Assembly (NCBI GenBank): GCA_963971425.1
Contig: OZ020524.1
Location: 22,931,022-22,995,021, forward strand
Direction: 5' to 3'
Length of the DNA stretch: 64,000 nucleotides
Source of the DNA: Bryoerythrophyllum caledonicum
Taxonomy: Eukaryota; Streptophyta; Bryopsida; Pottiales; Pottiaceae
In this document: positions 47,855 through 58,750 of the stretch, piece by piece
Layout: every line of letters begins with the position of its first letter
Numbering within the stretch: the first letter of the stretch is position 1
Notes under the pieces: generated by a model
Databases searched by the model: none
The model's input: only the letters and a program-made list of their open reading frames with translations
Told to the model about the DNA's origin: nothing
Translations under genes and position numbers: made by a program

Positions 47855-50800
47855 TCATTTACTTTGGCCAGCCAAACGACCTGAAATGGAGTCGTTCTGG
47901 GAAAACTCGGAACCAACCTTCACATGGGAGCTATGGAGACTAGGGATTCCTGAAAGTGGAGTATCTGAATGCGATAAGACCCGAACTGTAGGCGGAAGTT
48001 TGAGCAAGGGCAATCCAGGGGCCAGCTTCACAGTTTGATTACTCTTAAGAGAAGGATGGATTAGAGGGAATCTGTGAACTTTCGGGTGTACATGTTTCGA
48101 GGATTTGGACAGCGTACCAGAAGAACGAACAGGATGTGAAGTTGAAGGAATTTCACTGGACAGTTGGCTGGTTGCAGGAAAAGTGCACAGAAACTCCCCA
48201 TGTTTTTCCCGCTCACAATGTCCACCATCAGCTTCGTAGGGCTCTGAGTGAACTGTTCCCTGCATACACAAGAATCCAATCCAGTGCATAAAATAAGCTT
48301 AGGCATGACGACATCAGCAGCGCACCTATACATACAAATCATTTTAGGTCTAGTGAGTACCACTGATGGGCAGATTTGAGATGAGGCAGCAAAACCCTGG
48401 TGCCGTCGCGCAATATTCAGTCTACGCTTCTCTTTACTGTTCACACTGGGCTTGTGGGACTTTTGGGTGCCAAGGGCAACCCGCCATTGCCGGGGGAGTG
48501 TTGCTGGATCCCGATGTGGAACACAGTACTGGCACACTTTGTTCCAGTCGTACTTGTACACCTTTAGTGCCTGCACAAATTATCACGATGATGTATTCAG
48601 ACATTTGATGTTGTGTTGAAGAGGCCCTATTCATGAAGACGATCCAACCGGGAAGCAACAGTATCAATCAGCATTTTGTTAACTTCATAAAACAGGTGCT
48701 TCATCAACATCTAACTAGTGGGGGCATAACTCACTTCTTCAATGCAGACCATCTCATCTGACGTTAGCGCGGAAGATTTCATTCTCCTCACGGCCTGAGG
48801 AAAGCATCCATGCATCATGTCAGTTCAGCCAGCACACGGCCAGGAAGATGTAAAAATACGCTCAAGATACAGGTCAGGATAAAGAAATTCTGACTAACGT
48901 GATGCATGACCATACACGAAATTTCTGTAGCTTCTGGCGTACACTGACTTTTAAAGATATGCCAGTCAGCCAACGAACACACCGCGCAAAAATTACACAT
49001 TTACAAAACAGGTTGAAAACAGAAAGAGCTAACAAATGATTCCCTGCCAAACACATACCTTTATAGAATTAGGTGGAGCTTTTGCAGAACTGCGATTTTT
49101 CTGCCTGACAAAAATCTGCACACAGGGTACTAGAGCATAAGATGCCAGGCTTACACATCTCAATACCTAGAGAACATTTATTCTCCATCGGTTCAAGAAA
49201 ACGGACATTGAAGTCTAGCTCGAAACCACACAACAAATCGTTAACATCTAAATCAATACCATAATGACTGTAAGCGAACACGAAGAGCATGGCGAACCCA
49301 ACATGAGACGAGTACCATCAACAGGAGACAAGATTGTGTAATTACGCCGAACCTGATGCATTGACTTGGATGGCAAAAACCGTTCTTGAATCGCTTTCCA
49401 GTCATTGTTATAGGTCATCAGTCCCATCGCCAATAACCTTCAAGGAAGAAAACCATGAGATCCAATTCAGACCTCGGTAATGATGAGGATATCGACAACA
49501 AAAGAATTAAAAGAATGTTGAGGGGTCACGATGGAACTCACTCATCCTCAGCATCTGTAAATAGCAGTCTATTTGCGGCAGTAGCAGAAGGTGGTCTGTG
49601 AGGCAACAGGCTTTTGTTAAACAAAGGACTGAATCGCTCCATAGCTTCAGCAATATCCTTTAGGACCAATGCTATGGACTGCTTCTTGGAGCTCTCAACA
49701 AGAGCTGCTGCCTTTGTCCTTTTCAAATTCGTAGCTGAGTGCGCTTTCACCCGTCCACATAAAGGCTTCGGAATTTGACTCACTTGCAATTGAACTGCAA
49801 AAAGTGGTACTCTCAAATGTGCTGGTGTTAGAATTCCACTTGGAGACTCCTGTTGCTCGGAGGCCTGAACAACTGCAATTTGTCGCACGCTTAGAATATT
49901 TCTGATGCAAGGAGCAATTCTGGCTCTATAACTTGAGCTCACAACCCGCAAAATTGATCAAATCGAGCAAAGAAAACAGATTGGCGTATAAACATACTTT
50001 GATCAACCACTTCCATGAACTCCCTAACGAGTGCCAGGGGAGCTACATCCAGTAACGACCTCACAGGGCCAGAGGTTTCCGGCACCCATTCCAAGGATAA
50101 AGACTCCGAAATAGCTGATGAAGAGCAAAGAGCTGATTCACTTTCATATTCGCTGTCCATTGCTTTAGAATCAGGCGGAGCGCTCGTTTCCACGCTTGCT
50201 CCGGACAGATGAGAACCTGAACTACAACTCACGCGAGAAGAAGAGACCCTTTCGAAAATCTCAGGTGTGTCTGGCAAAGGATTCTGGAAAGGAAAAACCT
50301 GATCCTCAGGAACAGAAGGGTGGATATAAGGCGGACGGAAACAGAAATCAGGGAAAGCGCATCTCTTCCACGACAGAACAGCCTCTCGCGTCTCAACAAG
50401 TTCCATCAACATTCTGCGAGTGTCCATCGCTACCTGCTGCATTCCTGGTTCTAATATACACATGGCGTGCACTTGCAAAAGCAGTTGCACGTGCTCGTGC
50501 ATCAAACAGTACAGTTGCCCAACCTGGTGAGCTGTAAATCCATTATACGGAGGTTGCTTCTTCGCACTGCTGCCTGCTAGAAACCTGCCCCGCTCAATCC
50601 CAGCACAGGGCAATAAAGGTCTGAGGGGAGCCTTGGCAAGCCCCGCACGGATCAAGCTCTCTCTCTTACGTCGTTTCTCCCTCGTCACAGGTCGCCGCGC
50701 ACGCTTCCTTTTCCGGCCAATGCCATCCAAACCTTCCTCAATGTCGCTCTCCAGGGCTTCCTCAATTTCGACCTCGAAATCCGCGTCTTCATCCTCACTC

Positions 50801-51292
50801 TCGCTCTCTTCGATCACCTTATCCTGCTTCAATGCCACAACAAATCAACTCCAAGAAAATCTCTCTACAACGCTACGCTTCGACCAGAAATGACAGCCAA
50901 TCACAGGCAATAGGAAACATCCTCACCATCGGGTTGTCAGCCTGCGCTCCAACTTTCTCCTGCACAGCAGCAAGGAACTTACGATACTCCTCCTCGTCGT
51001 CGACGTTCTGGAAGTAATCCTCCTCGTCCGACTCCTGCAGAAAGGTCTCCAGCTGATCGAGCGACATGTCGGCGAGCGAGTAGTGAGCTCGCGTGCGCTT
51101 GGAGATGGCGTCCGCGACGTCCTGGTCGTGCTGGTCGCGGCGCGCGCTCCAGTCATCATCGCCGCTCCTGGAAGGGCTGGCGCGCCACTCCGGCAGGCCC
51201 TCCAGGGCGCGCGTCATCATGATCTCCTCCTCCTCGCCCCGGGGAGAAGAAGGGAGCACGGAGCTCTGGCCAGGATCCTCCGGCTCGGCCAT
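47855..51292 (-). CDS. GON4-like SANT-domain nuclear protein
   Basis: Eight exons: 51292-50927, 50823-49998, 49923-49542, 49437-49353, 49100-49059, 48794-48735, 48570-48361 and 48259-47855; 791 aa. The N-terminal 150 residues are acidic (EESESEDEDADFEVEIEEAL), followed by a basic nuclear signal (RKRKRARRPVTREKRRKRE). A conserved region, HQVGQLYCLMHEHVQLLLQV to KRCAFPDFCFRPPYIHPSV, is typical of plant GON4-like proteins. Two SANT/Myb-like repeats follow: LFTDAEDELLAMGLMTYNND at about 516-552, and LTSDEMVCIEEALKVYKYDW at about 577-640 ending LPRQWRVALGTQK. The tail is Ser/Pro-rich. GON4-like proteins act as nuclear co-regulators. The exon 4/5 junction is uncertain: a tandem acceptor TCAGGCAG needs the second AG for the GT donor, or the first AG with a GC donor five bases downstream. 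The 3' exons are less certain than the first four. Confidence 0.83.
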
Positions 51293-51769
51293 GGAGAAGC
51301 CGGAGAGCAAGGGGCGGAGAGCGAGCGGGCGAGCGAGGAAGAGCAGATGCTGGCAACGATGGCGATGGCCATCGCCGATGGAGCACACACCGGCAACAAA
51401 AGAAAACAAAGCAGCAGGAGGTGGAGACGAAGGAAAACTGGAGACAAGGGAGCAAACCCTAATCAGCAGCAACGAGAAGCGCAGAGAAGGCGGTGCACGA
51501 AGACGTCCAAGTGGAATTTGGAGGGAAAGCTAACGGACCAACTTCCAAACTTGGAGGCGCTCACTCACCAAGATACTGCTCACTAACTTAAGTAGATGCA
51601 CACGACACAACTTGGGCTTCATCTCCCACATATGGTCCCTTAAACTCCGGGTTGGGCTCCTCATGCCCACACCACTTTCATGGTAAAATTTGATGTGGTT
51701 CCCAACCAAACTATTTGGTCAACCTCTTCTGATTTACCTTTTAAACAATATTAGCAATTCATCCATGAC

Positions 51770-51965
51770 CCGTTGTTCACATTGAGTTCCCAATGAGTTC
51801 CCATTGTGTTCCCATCTTGTTCCCATCGCGTTCATGGAGCGTATCCATAGGGATCCCAATTTGTTCCCATGTTGTTTCCATGTGATCCTAAGTGTTCCCA
51901 ATTGTGTTCCCAATTGCGTTCCCCACGTTCCCCAGTGGTCCCAACACATTCCCCATGTTCCTGTA
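51770..51965. repeat. Degenerate 12-bp minisatellite (GTTCCCA-type)
   Basis: About a dozen imperfect units of the type GTTCCCAATTGT or GTTCCCATCTTG follow each other. The minus-strand frame across it (WGTQLGTQLGTL) is low-complexity and is not called a gene. Confidence 0.75.
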
Positions 51966-52550
51966 GAATTTCCAATGGATTGAACACTGGAATCCAATTT
52001 ATACTTTTCAAATTATATCAAAATTTACTTTTTGTTTGATGGGGCCCTCCACCAGTCGTAGGGGCCCCAATGCAACCCTATCCGCACTCATGTTGATGAA
52101 CATCAGCCTCCTAGAATTCACGGAAAGTAGGTTCCCTCTCACCCCTCTTTGCGTTCCCTCTGAAAGCATCCCAATAGTTTTCTGAATACCTCCCTTGACA
52201 GAGAGTTTCTCGTATGCAGGCACCACTTTGCGATTTTCGGCTCCCAACCGATATCCTCACAGTCCAAAAAAATCTCGTCGCTCCCTTGAGATATATAGGT
52301 GCACACCAAAAAGTCTCTATTCTGTACCCACGAACTTGCGCTCGTCCGTTCTGAAAGTCGCATGGGTGTGTGTTTGTATGTGCGGATGTGCGCGTGTGTT
52401 TGTCTACTAGTGCAAAAGTTCAAGGTTGGAAGCAAAAGCGAGAGCACATAGCAAAAGCAGGAGTGGAAGTCTCGAGGGTTGTTGGGGCACCAAGGACTAA
52501 CTTCCTCCCAGTTACTTATTTTAGAACCTGTAAACAACTTGTTGCGGGTG

Positions 52551-52690
52551 AGGGGCGGTTTACACTACGGACAAAGAACTCGTCTTATGCACCTCTAAAA
52601 TCTGTGATTGGCCAATCAAAGTGATGGAGCCAATCACAGATTTTAGAGGTGCATTGGACGAGTTCTTGGTCTGTGGGGTAAACCGCCCCT
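52551..52690. mobile_element. Fold-back MITE with about 60-bp arms
   Basis: The left arm AGGGGCGGTTTACACTACGG, continuing to CACCTCTAAAATCTGTGATT, is mirrored by AATCACAGATTTTAGAGGTG ... GGGTAAACCGCCCCT. Only a few mismatches separate the arms; the loop is about 15-20 bp. The whole element is nearly one long hairpin. Confidence 0.85.
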
Positions 52691-52899
52691 GATTTACAAT
52701 AACGTTGTTGGCAATGCTCTCAACCTACTTTGCATCCCCTCTCAACCTACTTTGTGTTTCTTCTCGTCGCTGCACCAGAATTTCTCCGCACTCTAGGATT
52801 TTGGTTTTTTGAATGCATACTGGCGCATCTTAGACTCAGTGTTTTTAAAAAACTACTTTCAAAAAATTCATAGTCTTATTGTTGAGGCACATTGGTTTA

Positions 52900-53075
52900 C
52901 TTTTCCTAACTACACTGAAAATGACATATAGTTTATTCACACTATATAATCTGGAAGTGCTATATTTTTCTAATATTGATGAAGATTTTTACCAAGAGTA
53001 CAACTATCTATTTTATGCAAAGAGGCGGATCATAGTAGACACAATTGACCAATAAAAATATTCATCATGAAAACC
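52900..53075. mobile_element. Relative of the 58155 TIR element
   Basis: TACACTGAAAATGACATATAG, TTTTTACCAAGAGTACAACT and CAATAAAAATATTCA occur in the same order as in the element at 58155-58379. The copy is diverged and its ends are not clear. Confidence 0.6.
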
Positions 53076-53359
53076 ATTTATGAATTAATTAAGGTGGATA
53101 CACTAATCATGTTACCTTTTTTTAATTTATAGTTTGTAATTTAAAAACAACATTAGAATGGTTGGACTATTGCATTGCAAAGCTACCGCCAATTGCTAGT
53201 ATAAAATGTCGGTTTTCCTAAGGTAAATATGAAATACTTTTTTTTCATTTCAACTCACTAAAAATGATTTAAAATTAATTTTTATAGTATGAATATACAA
53301 CTATAATAAAAATTACATGCAAATAGTTGATGAGACATAAAGTTTCATCAATTGAAATT

Positions 53360-53979
53360 TTAACCACTAAAGACCAAAAGGTCCCAAGTGTGCTTTTCCA
53401 TAACTTGGGCATGTTTCCATGATTGCAATATGTGTTTCCAATACTTGATATTTTGTACGAAGATGCAAGAAGAGAATAGCTAGTAAAGTGGGAATGTAAT
53501 TTTTACTCTCATAATTTGGACCTCTACAAAAAAATCATGCCATCTTTAAAAAAATTGTTGTGGGTAGGCACTTTGAGCAACTTCAAAAACTTTTGCTACA
53601 ACCTTTTGTTATTGTATGAGGTTTTTAACACAAGTAAGAAACATTATTTTATTGGAGGTTGTAAAAGTAAAACATATAATAAAATATAGAACTTTTGTGA
53701 TGCAAAAATTCAGCACCAAGTGAAGTCAAAGTCTTTTAATCCTCAAAACGCAGAAAAGAAGAAAGATTATTCTTCTGTATTGCAAACTAGACTAGAATCT
53801 TTCACTCTACATGATCAAAGATTATGAAAATTGTGAGCATGTGGTTTAGGGTGTATAGATTAAAGATCATACAGTTGGAGACGGAAATAAGAACTTCATG
53901 TTTTATTTCCACATTTTGCAATTTAACAAGCAGCTAGGAAGTGGTTTTGATGAGACAATCATGGTCCTTTAGGGGTTAT
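53360..53979. mobile_element. TTAA-type element, copy F
   Basis: The left end is TTAACCACTAAAGACCAAAA; the right end is the reverse complement of ATAACCCCTAAAGGACCATG, with the right TTAA mutated to TTAT. At about 620 bp the interior is AT-rich without a coding frame; it is less similar to copies A-E than they are to each other. Confidence 0.6.
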
Positions 53980-54979
53980 ATCTGCATAAATCAAATGATA
54001 TTTTAAAAAAAATTCTAAACTCCTCATATTCTGAGGGAAATTGAAATATAAAAATAAAATGAATTCAATAAATTTACATACAATAATTCTTTTTCAAAAT
54101 AGTAAAGAGAGTACGATATGATGGGGCATGTATGCACTTGGTTGGATTGATTATTGCAAAATCACTATCCAACACAATTACAAAAAAATAATCTCACATC
54201 CTTAGATGTAACCGTCTGCAGTGGTCAGTCTTGTGAACCATGCGTCCACATATGTGGCATGCATCAACGTCTTGAGACGCCACTAAAAGTTCTATGACTT
54301 GGAACAATATTCGGTGGTTGAGGACCAATAGCACTGGATAGGGGCAGGAATTATCCACAGATTGGAAATCCTTTGTTGGTGTCTGCTACTTTGTCATATC
54401 ATGTACATGTACTTGCTTGTACTGGTCTCAGAGACAAACAACTCTCGAATCTCCACTTTACTACTACTTCGATCTAACTTTCAATCCACTTTCAAGTTAT
54501 ATAAAAAAATGACAATCCATGAGTGAAAAGCGGTACGGAGAGAACCCCTCAACTCATCACACGTTACACCAACAAGTGAAACTTAGACTGCAGTGCAACA
54601 ATCCATGAGTGAAAGGATCAATTCATTGTAATCTTTCTAGCTCAATGTGCAGGAAAGAAACCGTAGTAACATTGCTTAGCGAGGTTAGCTACTAGTTTCC
54701 GTTCAAGACGGTCATGCTATAACTATCTACAAGAATCGACTAAAACTCGACTGAAACTAACAAATAACAAATAACAGAGTTATTTACATTTGTACAAGTG
54801 TATGTACAAGACTCGACTAAAACTATGGAGAAGACTTGACCATGACTATATACATGAAGACTACTTAATATCATTTGTAATATGCTACAGTAGAACAAAA
54901 CTAGATCATATCCTTGCCACTGCCATCAGGACACAAGCATCAAAGACCCCCCAATTGACAAAGGAGCAGGATTGCGCGC

Positions 54980-56074
54980 TCAGTTGACGTGCGAAACGAG
55001 CATGGCTGCCTCCGGCGGCAAGTTCTGGTTGGGCTGGCACTGCTGCAGGAACGTCGCGGGCGGCACAGCTGCGAATCCCACGCCATCCGTCCACATATCA
55101 AAGATGTCGTTGGAGAATGCGGCGGGCATCTTGCAGGCCTGGGAAGTGGCCGCCGTGTACGAGTCGGTAGCGTCGCTGGGGGTCGGGGTAGTGGCCGCAG
55201 CGGTGCTGTACCACCCACTGGGCGTCATCTCCACAGGCGCTTCCATGTTGATTGCGCCAAACCTGTCGTTGCTGGTGGCAAACATGGAGCACTGGGGGTC
55301 CTGGAGGCTAACCAGGCCGCTGGAGGTGGAGGCGGGCGTGTCCGGGTCGTCGTTGCGGCCCGAGACGATGGAGTTCTCGGACTCCGCGTGCTCGGGGGGC
55401 GTCATGCAGAGCGCGGCGAGCGGGAAGGATGGAACCACATTGGACTGCAGGAACGCCGCCATGCCGGAGGGTCGTTGCGCGGGCATCCTCCACATGACCT
55501 CCTGCATGAGCGCGTCCTGGGGGAGGATCGGGTTCCCCTCGTGCACGAAGGGGTCCATCAGCCGACTGTAGCTGTTGATGTTGAACTCGTCTGCGGTCGC
55601 CGCCGCGAGAATCTCAGCCACCTCCTTCTTCTTGCAGAGAACCTCGCGTGCAACGTGTTGAAGCTCCTCCGCGCTGCAGGAGTTGAGGCGGTCGTCCCAG
55701 ATCGAGTGCTCCAGGTGATTCGCAAGCCTGCGGTTGTGGTCCGCCAGGTGGTGCAGATCGGTCGCCACCTTCTGCACCTGCTTGGGCAGAAAGGAAGTGT
55801 TGTCCAGCTTCCGCTTCTCCCGCTCCTCCGGCGCCACGCTCGTGTAGCGGTTCAGCACGGCCTCCAGGTTGGGGTGCCCCCACAGCAGCGGCGGCGCGCC
55901 GGCCAACTGCGGGTGGTGGCACATCACGGCCACGTCTACGCCGCACAGTATCGACAGCTCCTTCACCTTCTTCAGCAGCCCCTTCTTGCGCTTGCTGTAC
56001 GTCGCAGCGCGCGACGCATCGCTCTTCACGTGCGGCCCCATGTTGAAGGTGACCAACCCGTTGCGACCCCCCAT
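54980..56074 (-). CDS. Type I MADS-box transcription factor
   Basis: This is an intronless 364-aa frame. The MADS domain occupies residues 1-60: SRAATYSKRKKGLLKKVKEL followed by SILCGVDVAVM are the canonical DNA-binding helix and strand. No keratin-like K-box follows; residues 60-150 are a helical extension (KLDNTSFLPKQVQKVATDLH, EELQHVAREVLCKKKEVAEI), and the C-terminal half is Pro/Ser/Thr-rich, as in type I (M-alpha/gamma) proteins. The first 15 residues (MGGRNGLVTFNMGPH) depart from the usual MGRxK-start, so DNA specificity may differ. It should act as a nuclear DNA-binding dimer. The gene is GC-rich; the 396-codon antisense frame is a shadow. Confidence 0.93.
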   Translation of the reverse strand: MGGRNGLVTFNMGPHVKSDASRAATYSKRKKGLLKKVKELSILCGVDVAVMCHHPQLAGAPPLLWGHPNLEAVLNRYTSVAPEEREKRKLDNTSFLPKQVQKVATDLHHLADHNRRLANHLEHSIWDDRLNSCSAEELQHVAREVLCKKKEVAEILAAATADEFNINSYSRLMDPFVHEGNPILPQDALMQEVMWRMPAQRPSGMAAFLQSNVVPSFPLAALCMTPPEHAESENSIVSGRNDDPDTPASTSSGLVSLQDPQCSMFATSNDRFGAINMEAPVEMTPSGWYSTAAATTPTPSDATDSYTAATSQACKMPAAFSNDIFDMWTDGVGFAAVPPATFLQQCQPNQNLPPEAAMLVSHVN

Positions 56075-56543
56075 ACTAACGTGCCTCTCACTCTCTCATG
56101 CGCAAACGCCCACGAAGAAACCTCCCCTAACGCATCAACAGTACTGATAGACCAATCTAGAGGCATGCCCAGAGTTTAATGCCGCAACTGGTAAAGCAAA
56201 GACTAGAATTTATACAAGCCACAGAAGGAGATCATCCGGAACGTGGAAAGTTTTCCGCCGCTGTCTGGATGCAGCGGATGAAACCGAGATTCGGCGTGAG
56301 GATTCTTTCCAAAGAGCCGAGAAGTCTGAGGCAGTTCTGGATGCAGGCGATGGACCCAGCGCATCAGAAATATCTGGTCCGGGGTGCCGTATCCAGGTTG
56401 GCCGGCCAGAAGTGCACTTCGCGCGGCAGAGGTGGCAACGCGTAGGTGGAGGAAGTTCGTTCGGCGAGGTGTGCGGGCTGCGTCTCGCGTGGAGCGCCGT
56501 CGTGCTCCGGGACCATGGGAAGGAGCTCTATGGCTGCCCTTTT

Positions 56544-57150
56544 GACGGTCCAGACATGGGTGCACTCTAAGAGTGCACCTGCGGAGTTCACCCGCCTCCT
56601 ATTCTCCCATGTGACTAATGGAGGATGCCGTCCACGAGTGCCACGTGCCCCAAGCTCCAACCCTCGTTCACACCTGCGCAACCTCCCCAGGGTTTACTGC
56701 ATATTGAGAAAAAAAATTAAAATTAAATTGAAGAAAAGAAAAGAAAAGAAAAGAAGAAGAACAACAATGCTAGTGTGAATAAAGTGTTTGTTCGTTCCAC
56801 CTCTAAACCCATGTCCACTGGATATAGGTTAGTAGTATGGAACTACTTTCGACAGTCCGGACATGAATGCACTCTGAGAGCGCATCTGCGGAATTCTCTT
56901 GCCTCCTATTCTCCCATGTGACAAATGGAGGATGCCATCCACGAGTGGCACGTGCCTCAAGCTTGAACCCTTGTTCACACATGCGCAACATCCCAAGGGT
57001 TTATTGCATATTAAGAAAAACAATTAAAATTTGATTTAAAGGAAAGAAAAGAAGAAGAACAACAACAACAATGCTCGCGTGAATAAAGTGTTTGTTTGTT
57101 CCACCTCTAAATTCATGTCCACTTGATATAGGTTAGTAGTGTTCCACCTC
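56544..57150. repeat. Tandem pair of 307-bp repeats
   Basis: Unit 1 (56544-56850) and unit 2 (56851-57150) align throughout: GGTCCAGACATGGGTGCACT vs AGTCCGGACATGAATGCACT, CCTCCTATTCTCCCATGTGA in both, GGATGCCRTCCACGAGTG in both, an A-rich GAAAA/GAAGAA tract, then GTGAATAAAGTGTTTGTTYG. The A/GAA tract in the middle looks like the tail of a retroposon, followed by the next repeat family. Confidence 0.85.
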
Positions 57151-57178
57151 TAAACTCATGTCCACTGGATATAGACTT

Positions 57179-57283
57179 CCCCCTCTTGAAGATAGACTCA
57201 CTATACCGTAGGTGAACCTCTAATTCAGCACCCCCTCTTGAAGATAGACTCACTATACCGTAGGTGAACCTCTAATTCAGCAC
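57179..57283. repeat. 52-bp direct duplication
   Basis: CCCCCTCTTGAAGATAGACT through GGTGAACCTCTAATTCAGCA is present twice back to back with no change. The second copy runs into the TA-bounded MITE. Confidence 0.9.
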
Positions 57284-57542
57284 TTCCATGCCAAATAATT
57301 TATTGAAGGTAGAGAAGGTCGTTCGGCATCCAAAATAACAATAAATGATTTCAGCAAGAACTCACCTAATACTATATATATTACTTTTAACGACTATGGG
57401 CTTGAACCCAAGACCTTGTGGTTCTACGTCAAAGCCTTTGTGCATGCACAACCTAGGATGGAGGCTTTTCCAAGCCCCGCTCCAAGTTTGATGTCCATTG
57501 ATGTGAACCTCTAGTTTGATGTCCAAACTAGAGGTTCACCTA
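57261..57542. mobile_element. TA-bounded MITE with GGTGAACCTCTA ends
   Basis: Left end TAGGTGAACCTCTAATTC; right end is the reverse complement of TAGGTGAACCTCTAGTTT, each bordered by TA. TA duplication is typical of the Tc1/mariner/pogo group. The right end itself is a hairpin (57502-57539). The GGTGAA terminus matches the left end of the transposase-bearing element at 61695, and GCCRAATAATT and GTTCGGCA are shared further in. Confidence 0.7.
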
Positions 57543-57603
57543 GGATAAATGAGTTTTCCTGTCGGCATCCCCGAAGTCAAACCATTCCGAATTATTGTGG
57601 CAT

Positions 57604-57655
57604 TTTCAATGTCAGCATATTTAGTGTAGGAATTTATCACTACACTAAATATGAT
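57604..57655. repeat. Short palindrome of the CACTAAA family
   Basis: ATATTTAGTGTA at 57617-57628 is mirrored by TACACTAAATAT at 57641-57652, echoing the termini of the 58155 element. It may be two abutting ends or a solo remnant. Confidence 0.55.
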
Positions 57656-58154
57656 AAGTATTGTCATAGATTTTACTTGTCTTGGTCATTTCAAATTGAA
57701 AACCAAGGCACTGGTCTACTTCCTTAGAACACTAAGTGTCAATAATGTAGTGATTGATTCTAGGAGGTATTCTATGTGACACGTATAAAAGGTAGATGAA
57801 GAGTCACATCACCATACCAGAAAATGCTATATGTCACTAATTATCATTTCAACTCATTATTATACGTGAAATCAAGTTTTGGATGTTTAATGTGATCACA
57901 ACATTCATAAATTGATGGATATTAGCTTAAATGGATTTAGCTCCAAAGTCAATTATGTACAGTACTACCATACCGCAGTCATTGAATTCCTGTTTCAAAG
58001 AAACTATATATTTGAAACAATATGGGCCCAAAAATATAACCTTCTTGGTGTTGTTTTTCTTCTGATAGAGTATGAAAATAAAAAAATCTGATTTTTAAAG
58101 ATGTCCCAAACATATTTCTTAAGATAAAAATAAATTTATCAACAAGAAGATACC

Positions 58155-58379
58155 ACTACACTAAAGATGACATTTAGTGTAACACCCAGTAAATGACTTG
58201 TAAATGCGATAAGTTTTTACTCTTGATGCCAATTTTTACCAAGAGCACAACTCTCTATAGTATTCAAATAAGAAGATCATAATAAACATAGTTGGTAAAA
58301 ATATTCACTTAAAGTAAAAACTTATAGCATTTACAAGTCATTTACTGGGTGTTACACTAAATGTCATCTTTAGTGTAGT
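58155..58379. mobile_element. 225-bp TIR element with about 67-bp arms
   Basis: The left arm ACTACACTAAAGATGACATT runs through GTGTAACACCCAGTAAATGA to GATAAGTTTTTACT, and is mirrored on the right by AGTAAAAACTTATAGC ... TGTCATCTTTAGTGTAGT. Arms are nearly perfect. A diverged relative lies at 52900-53075. The exact insertion border and target duplication are ambiguous because the palindrome extends into the flanks. Confidence 0.85.
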
Positions 58380-58491
58380 ATGGTGCTATGGTATTCAGAA
58401 TACAAGACCCTCTAGGAAAAGGTTGCTAGAAACAAAATAACCTTGTTTTTGTAACCATCATTGCTTCTTGCTTTCACTGAGGGTGTGCCAG

Positions 58492-58750
58492 AAGAAGAAG
58501 AACTCTGGTTTTTGAAGCAGGTTGGCGTCAATAGTGTGGTTGTTTGTTCACCACTAAGTCTATGTCCACCGGATATAGATTAGTAGATTCGAACAACTTG
58601 AATAACTAGTAAGAAGAAGAAGAACTCCGGTCCTTGCGAGGGGGTTGAAGTGAATAGAGTATTTGTTTGATCCACCACTGAACCAATGTCTACCAAACAA
58701 AGGGTTAGTAGTATGGAACTACTCCCTCCTCTCAAGGGTAGACACTATAT
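58492..58750 (+). repeat. GAA-tailed dispersed repeat, two adjacent copies
   Basis: Copies at 58492-58600 and 58613-58750 each open with (GAA)n, then read GTGTGGTTGTTTGTTC or GAGTATTTGTTTGATC, then TCTATGTCCACCGGATATAG or similar, and TTAGTAGTATGGAACTACTC with CAAGGGTAGACACTATA at the end of the second. Confidence 0.65.

Larger units (their letters stand above)
51587..54979. other. Intergenic region with minisatellite and MITEs
   Basis: This lies between the GON4-like promoter and the 3' end of the MADS gene. It contains a degenerate short tandem array, a strong hairpin element, a TIR-family relative at about 52905 and a TTAA-type element at 53360; the remainder is AT-rich with no supported gene. 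Confidence 0.45.

Noticed and set aside
51083..51586. Plus-strand frames of 146-167 codons opposite exon 1 of the GON4-like gene
   Set aside because: They are shadows of the acidic first exon; the minus exon fits the spliced gene with matching phases.
54989..56179. 396-codon plus-strand frame opposite the MADS gene
   Set aside because: It is a shadow of the GC-rich MADS coding sequence; composition is Val/Arg/Gly/His-rich and there is no domain.
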